Below are positions 43,999-54,330 of a stretch of 54,330 bases of DNA, in pieces. This stretch comes from Ceratorhiza oryzae-sativae (Eukaryota; Basidiomycota; Agaricomycetes; Cantharellales; Ceratobasidiaceae), in the NCBI GenBank assembly GCA_030998015.1, contig JARWMV010000248.1, positions 1 through 54,330 on the forward strand, written 5' to 3'. The notes under the pieces are model-generated. The model saw only the letters and a list, made by a program, of their open reading frames with translations, searched no databases and was not told the DNA's origin. How positions within the stretch are numbered: position 1 is the first letter of the stretch; each line of letters opens with the position of its first letter. The translations under genes were made by a program, and so were the position numbers.

Positions 43999-45620
43999 CT
44001 AAAATACACTCTCTGAAACCACTTTGGCCTTCATGATGACCTCCGTCTTAGGCTCCTGGTTTCCACCAACTGCTTGAGTCAGAAGTAACCCGAGGCCACA
44101 TGTGGATAAAATCTCTGATGGTGGATTCTCGCCCACCCGTTCATCCAGAATCGACATCCTCTGCTCGTCAAAGGGTTCTCCGGCTGCAAAGCACATCGTG
44201 TGGAAGTCTCCAACACGAAGCACTTCGGTCTTGATCGTGTTATTCAACCGCAAGGCCTTTTGGATGATGTCATCTAGGCCTTTTAGCTCGTTGTCGAGGG
44301 GCACAGTTTTGCCAATCAGGCAAACAATGATAGCATCTATACGCGACCCCACTTCGGTCTGGATGCGCTGGCTTAGTCCTCGGTCTTCGGAGTGGAGCTT
44401 AACAAGGGTGGAGTACGTATCAACGCGCCACTTTGCACTCTGCATCTGAGGATCTGGGTATGCAGTTTACATCCACATTTGAGCGAACGGACATGATCCA
44501 AGACAAGAGGCTTACCTCGCTTGCGGATCGTCTGGTATATCTCTGACAAAAATTTTGACCTGTCGTCCTCATCCGTGCTGTGATCAGATTGCAGCAGAGG
44601 GTAGAACGGGCTGAATATTTCCTCGTGGATGGTTCTGCAGATGATGCTACCGACGGCTAGGTCCACGAACAAGCCCGCTGGAAGTACCTTTCCGGAGTGC
44701 GAGCGAAGCAACGATGGAGAGTCATGACTAACTCCAAGCTGCTGAAACAAACCTGAGGAATCATGGCACTTGAGAGCATTCACGTCGTCGAGCAACGACT
44801 CGGCGTGATTCATCAATTGCTCGACTATCTCCGATGCAAAATCGCTGATCCGATCGTTAAGGATCTCAAACCCGCGTTTGATAGAGCTCACATCGTGATT
44901 GTCGTGGATATTGAGACTAGCGAGAAGCGATTTGTGGACCTTGGCATCATCTGCCATGGCTCTCTTGAGTGCATTTATGGTTTGTTCGGCTGCTAATTTC
45001 TCGCCCTCAAGCGCTCGAATACGAGATGTATCTTGGACCATGGACTGCTGCTTGGGCGGCTCGACAGAAGGGGGCGGCTCTACTTCTACCGCTTGAACGG
45101 ATTGTTCGAGACGAGGGGCTTCTGGAGGACTCGGAGTCTTCTCTGGTATCGGTTGGGGTATGGATTTCTGGACCTCTTCGCGCACCCTAGCTTCACGCTC
45201 CGACATGTATCTCTGGATGTCGTTGAAAAATTTCCGCTCCAGGCTACGAAGTGCACCCGCGGGTTGTGCGTCTCGTGGTCGTGCCTTCTTCGGAGTGGAT
45301 CGAGGATTTGACAAAATTCGAACAAGGTCCTCGAAATGGTTGCAGTCCGAAGGCGGCAAATAACCTTTCCAGAGGTCGAAGTCCATCGAGGCTTGGAACA
45401 CGGATGAATCAAGCAGTTCTGTGGAAGAAAAGGTATTTGGGGTGTCGCTCGAAAGAGGCAAAATGAAGAATTGATAGAATAGACCGGTCGAGTTTAGATG
45501 GGCCAGGATACGAATGCTGTGCTGGGAGTCAAACGAAGGGTTGTGACCAATTGAGGGCTGTAGGTAAATGGCAGATACAGCCCTCGACCTATACGCGTAA
45601 TTGTCAAGGTACTGAATCAT
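43999..45620 (-). CDS. Hypothetical coiled-coil protein
   Basis: Two exons. Exon 1 runs from ATG 45620 to about 44515, with a gtaagc donor. Exon 2 starts at about 44455 (after tacccag) and ends at the stop 44001-43999, about 520 residues in all. An in-frame ATG at 45386 (MDFDLWKGYLPPSDCNHFED) is a plausible shorter start. After a Pro-rich linker (EKTPSPPEAPRLEQ) there is a coiled coil (IRALEGEKLAAEQTINALKR). A helical C-terminal half contains EIVEQLMNHAESLLDDVNAL, ICRTIHEEIFSPFYPLL and RSKFLSEIYQTIRKR. Exon 2 includes VGSRIDAIIVCLIGKTVPLD and MCFAAGEPFDEQRMSILDER. The frame is intact. I recognise no named family; the layout suggests a basidiomycete-specific protein, perhaps a scaffold. Confidence 0.65.
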
Positions 45621-47550
45621 AGCAGTCTAGAATATGTGATTACCCTTTACCTAGGAGCTTCTTGTACCGTTTGACATTAGAGTATTCACGAAGGTCCTGT
45701 CACATCACGGATAAATGGCTAGAACTCGTACCCTCTAATTCGCTCACTTCAGTTGGCTCAATAAGTACGATATTATAATCCCCAATTTTCATCTCATGTT
45801 CGTTGCCAAGACTGCTTTTTTTATTGGCACTACCGCCGTCTAAGGATCTAATAAACTATAAACGAAATTCAGATGTTTGGATCACACGAAAGTGCCTACG
45901 TACGTCATTTGTATGTTGTACATGTGACCCAAATGCTCTACGTATATCATGAGACTAGTTTAACGAAAGTGAGATTTAAACGGCTTCCTCACAAAACGTG
46001 AATTTTTGACCGCTTGCGCGTGAATGGTTTGAATGGCCAGGGCACCATTTCTGGACTGAGGTGTTCAGCTGGTCGAGGGCGCTACCCAACGCGCAGTTTA
46101 TGAAGGCGATGTTTTAAATACGTGAGTTGGTCCAGAACCCGATTCAAGACTCTGTTGGGGTGGTTACTTGGTGATTGGCGAGTCGTGGATCGGCGTGGTC
46201 GTTGCCACTTCGTGGCAATCCGGGGACCATTCCCAGTGTCTGGAGTCTTGAGCTTCTCCATTTCGGAACCGCGGTTAGTGAAGAGATCTGACACCCAAAT
46301 CGAGCGCTGGCGTATTGTTACACGTGTCTGCTACAAAAATCAAGAATCAATACATCTGACTTTGCTTACACGGCGCCTCAATGTCGACCACCTGAATTGT
46401 GTTGTCAAGCAGGTGTTTAGGCAGTCATTGAATTGCCGCTCGGTTGCAACCAAAGCTGGCTTCACAAGCTTTGACAAAGGGATGGGTGGCAATATATTTT
46501 GTAAGGTGATAGCCACAATAGGTCAAGCCCACGATGTCTATTCACATTTGGGATTCTATGGAACACTTCGAAGGGGGTTGTATTGTTCAGGTGCAATCCT
46601 GATGGAGTTCCCCCGCTCTGGATTCGGGTAGCGGCGCCTTATTATTTGAATAAAATCAAATATGTCGGATTCAGGGGTACCCCAGATGAACCCAATATGG
46701 TAGATAAGTTCTAGTCATCCGGCGTTATAATGTGAGAAGTGGTCTGCTGCCGGCTGGCGCACATTTTATTTTGATGAAACCCGCTCGTGCCATCAATCTG
46801 GGTACAAACCAACCAACAGAATCTGGGGTGATGTAGGGAGAATCAGTTGAGCCCGCAAAGTGTTTACAGAGATATACCGGGAAGCAATATGCCAACAGCT
46901 GTGCGAACACGAATATTGATAATAGCATCAACAAAATTAAGAAACACAAGCAGTCCCAATAGAAGAGCCTCTAATTACATTCAATGTAACAACATTGCGA
47001 ACAGGAATGAGGTTGGTGTGTTTATTTCGTTTGGCAGTCTTTGTCTACTGAGCTCTCAGGCCTCCATTCCTCTTCCGAAATTTAGGAACAAACTATGGCG
47101 CTCATAATTTAATTTCCGTTTCTCTACAATCCTGGTTACTCGCTGCATCGTCGTGCATAAATGAATACGGTGTGTCCGCTCCCTCCACACGGGTTGATTG
47201 TAGATAGAAAGAACCTGTCGCATTGAAATTGGACACTATCGAACTTGCTTCCCGTGCGGCGTAAATTCAAGTTTATATGCATTCGCAGCGTCCATTATTT
47301 TCCCTCCGCACCTTCGAGTTCAATCCTATTACCGTGTGAAACCAAAGCGTGTTGTGAAGTGGTGATCGAGAAGAGTTACCCTTTGAAGACATAATTTTGG
47401 GGGTCTGCAGGGAGCGCCGCAAACTTGCATACCCAAAAGGGAGTGGCTACAAAGTGGCAAGGAATACAAGTTGCCACGAATCGGCGACCTCACTCACCTC
47501 TTCAGATACTCAGTTTTGCTTTCGCAGATTTAGTTGGAAAGAGACGTGGC
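45621..47550. other. Intergenic between divergent genes
   Basis: Holds the promoters of the coiled-coil gene (minus) and the Hsp70-like gene (plus). A plus-strand frame of about 169 codons at 46122-46631 starts only at GTG and shows no family. A minus-strand frame at 46725-46925 begins with a hydrophobic stretch (MLLSIFVFAQLLAYCFPVY) but is short and unassigned. Confidence 0.4.
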
Positions 47551-49966
47551 ATGGATAGGTGAGCATGGCTGTGATGTTAGTTCACTTTGCCTGGTGGCTG
47601 CTAATCGCATGCTTTGTGCGCTTAGGGATTGGGATAGCTCAACAAAAATCGTCGTTGGGATCGACATCGGAACAACCTACAGTGCAGCATCGTTTGCATA
47701 TCTGATTGAAGGTAACGCCTGGAGCAGCTGTATAGTATAGGGCTAATCGTTAGATAGGCCACCCACCGCAAGTCGTGCGTGTTAACAAGTGGCCTGGCCA
47801 AAGACGCGATGCAGAACGGGCTAGCATACCTAGTTGGATCTGGTATGACGCAGAGGGCAAGGTGTGGCTAATTATTACTCCAAAGTAATCCCTTCTCAGT
47901 GTTTTCGTAGCCTATCAAATTGGGTGCTGAAGCAGCTGATGAGGAGATAGAGGATGCTGCTTCAGAGAACGGGTGGGAGTTGGTGAAGCATTTCAAACTC
48001 CATCTACATCCGAAAGATATGAGACCCCCTGGGGGTTTCGTATTATCCAGTGAGTAGGCCGGAAAGCTGATGGGAGTAATTGATCACAGTTGCTACCAGC
48101 GTTACCGGATCGCCTCAGCGTTGACGATGTCTATTGCCATTTGCTTCGCTATATGTTTGATCATGTCAAATCATTTTTCTATAAGGAGATCTTCAATGGC
48201 CAGGAGGTTTGGGATAGATATGCTGGTTCAATGGACATTGTGATTACCCACCCGAATGGATGGGGACTACATGAGCAGCAACGGCTACGGGCAGCTGCAA
48301 TCAAGGCAAAGCTGACACCCGCCAACAAGGCGGATACCCAGATCAAGTTTGTCAGTGAAGCAGAAGCCTCAATTCATTTTTGTATTCATTCATTGAAGCT
48401 TTCCTCATCCGTTGTGGTAAGTCATTTCTCTCTGTTTGGTGCCCCCCGCTTCACAACACAGTGCTTTTGATAGGATGACGACAAGCTCATTGTATGCGAT
48501 GCTGGGGGGTCAACAGTGGATACTACCGTCTATAAGGTGAATTCAGTCCAGCCTGAACTTCTGATTGAAGAAACCAAATCGTCCGCCTGTGAGAGAGAGC
48601 CAAGCACACGTTGTATTTTTAACACTCACATTTGACGCGGTTCAGGCGTCCAAGCTGGCTCGATATTTGTAGACGAGGCCGCCACCGAGTATATACGTTC
48701 GAAATTGGAACATACAGGGTTGAGCAAGAGCGAAGTCGACGGCTATGTCAAGACAGGATCTGAGGAATTCGGCGAAATGGTTAAGCCAGAGTATGATGGG
48801 GTAAAGGCAAACAAGGGATTTAAGATAGGAGAAAAATCGTTCAATAAACCGAACATTGGCATCACAAACGGAAGGATGCGATTATCGGGGTAAGTATAAG
48901 CCTTCAAAAGCGCATTTAAGTACATCGTATTCATCATCCCCAGCGAGACCATCAAGTCACTTTTTGACCCCTGTGTCAACAAGATTTTGGAGTCGGTCAA
49001 ATCTCAAGCAAAGAATGTCAAGAATCCTGTGAGTTTTGGTTAAAATTTCGGTGCAGGGAACTCATTCGAATGATGATAGTATGTATTCCTTGTTGGCGGT
49101 TTTGGGGATAACGCCTACCTCCAGAACAGCATGAAGGATCTCTTGGGCGATTCTGCAAAATTTACGACCAATAACCAACCAGGGTATTTCCTTATGTACT
49201 TGTTTTACATCAGCGTCTCTCACATACACGAATAATAGGGCTAAAGCTGTTGCAGATGGAGCTGTGATCTGGGCAATCTGCCGAAGGGTCATCAGTCGAG
49301 CAGCACATTATTCATACGGTGTACCAGTTGCAGTACCCTATGATCTCTCTAAACCGGAGCATATCAAACGCGAACCCAGCTTGAGTCCTCTTGGGGTAAT
49401 GATCCCTGGAGGATGGTCTGAGATCATTGCAAAGGTCAGCTTGATTCCGCCATTGAAATTACTCACGCTATAGCCACTGCATGATAGGATACAGTTATGG
49501 GCACCGATTCTGTAGTCGGAGTAGCCTACTGCCGCCCGTTCATGGTTCCACGACCCGAATTGGCTGATTTCTCAGCGGTTCTATACTCTACAACGCTCCC
49601 GAGAGATACTGAATTCATGAAAGACGAAGATGGTTTGGGTTTCCAAGCTCGATTAACATCATTTTCTGACTAGGCCGGGAATTAGGGTCGGACTTACCCG
49701 ACTTTCACGAAGTGTGCACAATAAGTGCTGATATGCGGGAACTTGCAGGACATCTTGATATGGCATTTAACCCGATCGTTGGGGTGTTCTGGGAGATGTC
49801 TTTTAGGGTATGTATCAAATTCGGAGATACCGAGCTCAAAGCGTACATTGAATGGAAAGACGAAGAGGTATCGTACCATCTGTTTGACGGAGGATCATGA
49901 ACTGAAAAATATTAGGGGAATATACACAAGGGCAAGGCGAAGTCCATTGCGGCTTCCTTGGTTTGA
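47551..49966 (+). CDS. HSPA12-like Hsp70 family ATPase
   Basis: This is an actin-fold ATPase of the Hsp70 superfamily. The layout is that of the HSPA12-like group, which is expanded in basidiomycetes. Start ATG 47551: a tiny first exon (ATGGATAG) splices to 47626. More than ten short exons follow, and the stop is at 49964-49966. Phosphate-binding motif 1 is IVVGIDIGTTYSAASFAYL. The middle includes VVRVNKWPGQRRDAERASIP, then MDIVITHPNGWGLHEQQRLR. Phosphate motif 2 is LIVCDAGGSTVDTTVYK. The adenosine motif is YVFLVGGFGDNAYLQNSM. A C-terminal part without a canonical EEVD substrate-domain end closes with GNIHKGKAKSIAASLV. All joins keep the frame. A chaperone or signalling role is inferred from the family; the substrate is unknown. 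Confidence 0.9.
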
Positions 49967-50535
49967 TTTCGAGTGCATATTCCGTCATGAAAAAGCCAAA
50001 TAGTGAATTATGATAAATTCTTCATCACGGCTGTTGTCTTCAGCCGAATGATTCACAGTGAGGGATAGAAAATAGACTACAGAACTAAGTATCGAAAGGA
50101 TCACGAGGGAAGCGGAACGCGCCTGAACTCTTGAAGGAACTGAAAAGTCACTGGGCCCTGCGAGTCCCAAGACCAGTCTTAAGGTCATGATATTATCGTG
50201 GAGGTTGAACAAGTGCGTTCCAAGTGTAGAACGTAGAGCCAGCACTTGGGTCTCTACGGCATATGAAAGATCATGCACGTTCAGCGAATTCGAAGCGTGA
50301 GCGTGGCTGATCCCTGAATCACAGCTGTGCACGAGAAGCGGGTCGAGTGGGCATAATCGACGGAGGGATAGAGCCCCAAAGGTGTGGCGCAGATTGAAAG
50401 TGATATATTCGGGGGGGGATAGGGGTATGCTACACATGTACAAATTCAATAAAAGTCCACAGCTCAGTCCGTGTCGTGAGCATTTATTACCCAAGAGGGG
50501 GAAATCATTTTCAAAATCTAAGCTCAACCCATGAT
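49967..50535. other. Convergent intergenic spacer
   Basis: Lies between the 3' ends of the Hsp70-like (plus) and RTA1-like (minus) genes. A 180-codon minus-strand frame at 49985-50527 overlaps both 3' regions and shows no recognisable family, so it is not called. Confidence 0.4.
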
Positions 50536-51867
50536 CTAGACAGTCTGGAGTTCAACGGGTTCCTGTGAGGATTGTGCGGAGCGAGGCGATTTGTTGTCAA
50601 TATCACGGAGAAGGTACCCAGGGTGAAAGACGTTAAAAGCCTGGATGAGAATATAAGTAATGTGCATCTAGTGGATTAGGGAAAAGAGACTTACAACCAT
50701 AGCCACAACGATCGGCATTCCGTCAAACCAGTTGAACCACTTTTCGGTCGAAATGATAGTCCCATTCCTGAATCGTAGATTTTAATTCTGTATTCCATTA
50801 AGCACAGATGAGACGCTTGACTCACCATCCATCAGTCAACTCGATAGTTCGGTAAATGCTTCGGATGACTATGAAGACGATGGCAATCCCGAGGCCAACG
50901 AGCGTTAAGACAACGCCTCGCGAGACGACCGTCCAACCCTGAAACTTTTGCAAGCCATCATCCTCCGGGACGGCTGATTTACGAGCGGGTCGGTTGTATG
51001 TGTAGCGAATGATAAACTCAAGAGAGAGGAAAGTGAAGAGCACAACAGCGACTGGATGCGTTCAGCATATGAGTTGAAGAAAAATTGTGGGAGGGGTGGG
51101 GTACGCACCGAGTTGAATGATGATACCAGCGAGCATGACGTGGGATCCCTGGTTGGCGCCATCAAGAGTATCGGCGGTGGACGCAAGAGCACCTCCAACC
51201 GCCTGGATTACAAGCGCACTGAAATCGGCGATAATGAATATGATTGAGTCTATTGACCAATTGATTAATCTCTAGTAGACGGAATATTGCAAAGGGATGC
51301 CACCCACAAAGACGGGGAGACATGCGGCTGTATTGTGACCCGAGCTGTTTTATGATCCTTGGAAGGATCAAGAACATGGCCGCTGTCATGAACGATGGTG
51401 CGATAATAGTGGTAGAAATCCTGACGATCGCAATAAGCATGTGTCCGTTTGTGTGTGGGAGATTGACATACTGCATGAGGAATGGAGCATCGTTGGTGGG
51501 CTCGAGGTGGCCCCAATAGCGCCCGCTCCATCCAATAATCTCGGTCACGCCACACATAACGAGCGTTGGTATCATGTACCAAGCGCGGAACCAGAATGCT
51601 TCGAATAAATGTATGACTAGAGCAAGACTTTAATAAAAAGGCTCAAGTTCAGGATTTGAAGAAACCATACTAGTTGTCGCTCCAAACAGAGACAAGAAGG
51701 TCAAGCCCACCCATCCGGTTGGAACATAGTTGAAGGGGAGATTCTGGGAGGGGTCGGGTTGTGTTGTAGTAGCATTGGTGGCCGCAGCTAGACGGGCTGT
51801 CATGTGAATATCGTGAAGTCGCCCGTAAAAGAATCATCGTACCAATAACGTTAGCAAGGGGAGACAT
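50536..51867 (-). CDS. RTA1-like seven-helix membrane protein
   Basis: RTA1/RSB1-family proteins of fungi are seven-helix plasma-membrane proteins linked to lipid export and resistance to membrane-active compounds. Start ATG 51867 (MSPLANVI), eight short exons, stop 50538-50536. Visible landmarks are FNYVPTGWVGLTFLSLFGAT, then EAFWFRAWYMIPTLVMCGV, TEIIGWSGRYWGHLEP, TTIIAPSFMTAAMFLILPRI, KQLGSQYSRMSPRLY, FSALVIQAVGGALAS, GSHVMLAGIIIQL, LEFIIRYTYNRPARK and WFDGMPIVVAMV. GW-GR, TIIAPSF and ADFSALVIQAVGG are family signatures. The C-terminus is short and polar (ending VELQTV). All introns are GT-AG. The specific transported lipid is unknown. Confidence 0.93.
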
Positions 51868-53929
51868 CGTTCGAATTGAAGATGATGAGCCCGAGTCGTT
51901 GAGAAGGCCAAGTGGGGAGAAGCTGATGAGATAGTTGGTGTTCGCCAACGTCTATTTTATATGAGCTCGCATTGAGCCAATTATCCCGCCTACATGGCGG
52001 ACAGATTCCCCTTCGGGGTCGGGCATCGGATTGTAATATCGGCGAGACCGAGCCGGCGGCTGCTTGAACCCTGAGAGATCACTGCGCCTCAGTGCCTGGT
52101 CGCAGGAGCCCCGGGGTACTACAGCCCGACCCAGGCGACCGAATCCAGCGCAGCAGTCGTCGAATGGAAATTGCAGCGTATTGGCCCCGTTTATCGCAAC
52201 AGTGGAAAATTCAGACCGGGAGGGTTGCATAGGTAGTATCACGACACGGGAAGTGTGGCCGTCGGTGGTCCCAAGGAGGTCGAATGTTGAGCGTAATGCC
52301 GGCTATGATGCGGCAGCCCACCGCAGATGGAGCGGACTGTTAGGTGACGTGGGAGACGAAGGCTAGTCGGGGATACATATTGGATGGATCATTAGCCTCA
52401 AAGCGATTTAGAAAAACGCCAGTGCAAGTCCATGCGATGACGCAAGAGGCTGAGGTCACGGTGAGGCAGATTAGCCGCATGAGGACGAGGCGCGATTGTG
52501 ATTGCGTCAGCAATGGAACGCCGAGATTATATAATCGAGGCCGGCGCCTAACTCTGTTGGTCACTGCTCTGACAGCTGGGGGGCAATGGTTTGTTGACCT
52601 CGCCATTCCAAATGCGTCTGAGAAGGAGACATTGTTTCTTAGACGAATTCAATAATTTATATGGCTTCAAGTTGCTTTGAATATATGAATTTATCCACTG
52701 CAATAGAGACGTACCTCCACAAATTCCGTGTACAAAAGCCAAATGAAGTATCGTTTATGACGGCAAGGGACGCTAAGGTCCTGACTTTCATGGTTTCAAG
52801 CTTATCATTCACTGGAAGGTGGTCAACATATAGATATATTTCAGCAATAGATGAACGGCTTAGTCCTTCGGCGCATATATACGTATATATCGATATAGTT
52901 GAGTGACGAGAAAAAAGGATAAGTAACACGTTCTAAGCTCTACAAAGAGGTTTCAAAAAAGCTAACAGAGACACAAAACACGATAATGAAGTCACGGAAA
53001 CCTCTCCCACATTCCATTCAAGTACAGACCAGGAATAGGCCGCCAACGATCGAGGCCTGGCAGAAATATTAAACGCGCTGAGAGCGCAGCGGAACCAGAG
53101 TATCATGTCATCAAGGTTCAAAGAATGTTCAAGCAATTCGAATAGACAGGGACCTTGAGCACTCAAGTCCCCAGGATGCCGACCCGCCTGCGGGGGCTGT
53201 ATCAACGGCGGTCTGATAGCCCTTAGACTCATCTCACAGTTGCGAATACAGGATTCCGTGAGGGATGTGGCTGTAGGAATACTAGTGCGACTACTGAAAG
53301 AAAGACGCCCAGCTTTTTAGGTGTGTGGGACGTAGGGCAGTCCGATGCATCTGCTATGCGTATAGGGGCATAGAGGCTGAGGGCTGCAGCGGCAGTATTC
53401 GGCTCTTATGGGGGTTTCTTCAATTTTCGGCAGCGAAGAGCGGCGATCTACTCAATCACTACGTTCTACATATTTGATATGTACCTTGTATGAAAATTAA
53501 ATGAAGTGTTGCCTTACATCAAAGAAGGATATACGAGGCTTTTTTTTTGCTTTTTGAAGAGGTCGCTTTGCTAAAAACGAGTTAGCAGTAAGCGCGCAAA
53601 CTAGAGGATTTCAATGTAGGAGTTTTGGATATTGATGGTTCAATTTCATGTTTTGTCTGGTTACCGTGCGCTCTGCACACGGCGCATCGGCTGGTCGTAG
53701 GCAGGCGAGCACGGTGGATCGGATGTCACGTGACCATACGTTTCTTTTCTTTTTGGTTACATTCCTTCTATTTTGCATACAATGGAAACACGTTACATGA
53801 GTAAAGTCAAATCACGTATAGAAAGGCAGTGCCTGGAACGAAAAAGAAAGTTGCAGGTGGGAACAAGCGGGATGTGAGGCTACGAGCAGGGGGTTACTGA
53901 CGGCGGGTGAGGCGCGTATGGATAGTAGA
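51868..53929. other. Intergenic, no recognised gene
   Basis: Contains the RTA1-like promoter and about 2 kb without an assignable product. Overlapping frames on both strands at 51952-52366 and 52340-52655 show no domain. An AT-rich, simple-sequence stretch lies at about 52660-52930. Confidence 0.4.
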
Positions 53930-54330
53930 TTATATGGGAAAGGCGGACGAGGCGAAGGGGAAATCGGTCACGACTGTGATTTCTGAAGCAGTATTCAAAA
54001 GCTCGTGGAGCTGGAGGTATTTCGACGCCCTTCTGAGCTTCATCCCAGCCGAATTGTATCTGGTGCATTCTAGAAGGACGTGCTGTAGCGATTGCGCTCC
54101 CAGTGCATCATCACATGGGCAACCGAAGTATTCCACTACTCCAAACCGGATGTAGTATTCACTGCAGAATGCGTGGCCCAGCGCTACTTGTATTCTACGA
54201 GAGTGTATGCGTCGCGTACCATCAAATAACTTATGGAACGGTTGAAAGCAGAGGGTTCGGGTGTCGGCAGCGAGGTCATAACGTGTGCGGAATGGTGGCC
54301 CGATTGCCATGCTCGACCCCAATTACGAAC
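53930..54330 (-). mobile_element. 3' end of a non-LTR (LINE-type) retrotransposon ORF
   Basis: A minus-strand frame enters from the right edge and stops at 53932-53930. It carries the C-terminal zinc-knuckle-like region found after reverse transcriptase and RNase H in fungal LINE ORF2 proteins: VALGHAFCSEYYIRFGVVEY, then CPCDDALGAQSLQHVLLEC and YNSAGMKLRRASKYLQL. That C-x-C, then about 13 residues, H-x4-C pattern is the signature. The catalytic parts should lie beyond 54330. The element may be a truncated copy. Confidence 0.75.

Noticed and set aside
46122..46631. Plus-strand frame of 169 codons
   Set aside because: It begins only with GTG, shows no domain and no splice partners, and lies in a promoter region.
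49985..50527. Minus-strand frame of 180 codons
   Set aside because: It overlaps the 3' regions of two well-supported genes, has no family signature and low-complexity composition.
1..54330. CRISPR array, operon or phage structures
   Set aside because: The window is eukaryotic; no regularly spaced repeats or bacterial gene organisation are present.

Overview
The window is eukaryotic nuclear DNA from a filamentous basidiomycete. The genes are split by many introns of about 45-90 bp with GT-AG ends and a few GC-AG ends. The protein families are fungal (ATG5, HOM3-type aspartate kinase, RTA1-like, HSPA12-like Hsp70), and there is a tiny precursor ending in a CaaX box, as basidiomycete mating pheromones do. 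The content fits an Agaricomycete of the Rhizoctonia/Ceratobasidium kind, but I cannot fix the species from sequence alone. All exon models below were assembled by eye from reading frames and splice signals.

Layout. 1-2766: a methyltransferase gene (5' end outside the window) followed by a decayed tandem copy that carries two oppositely oriented copies of one short inverted-repeat element. 2767-4415: no gene, but a long imperfect inverted repeat at 3651-3851. 4416-10491: three tandem minus-strand paralogues, each with a signal peptide, two lectin-like beta-sandwich modules and one membrane helix; only the first has a long cytosolic tail. 12652-14910: aspartate kinase. 15594-17045 (minus): ATG5. 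18192-22428 (minus): a large, mostly disordered WW-domain protein. 23795-24801: unassigned coding-like sequence. 25292-27217 (minus): a C2H2 zinc-finger protein. 27400-34039: a gene-poor stretch with several DNA hairpins and homopolymer C/G tracts.

The right half is denser. 34040-35461: a disordered Ser/Pro-rich protein. 36169-37142: ribosomal protein eL14. 37878-37973: a putative lipopeptide mating pheromone precursor. 39618-41606: two unrecognised minus-strand genes. 42030-43450: unresolved hydrophobic exon-like pieces. 43668-43827: a third copy of the short inverted-repeat element. 43999-45620: a coiled-coil protein. 47551-49966: an HSPA12-like Hsp70. 50536-51867: an RTA1-like seven-helix protein. 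The right edge (53930-54330) holds the 3' end of a non-LTR retrotransposon.

Most genes look like independent eukaryotic units rather than a pathway cluster. The most notable items are the small CaaX pheromone-like gene, which no neighbouring receptor explains within the window, the tandem surface-protein family, and the set of non-coding inverted repeats.
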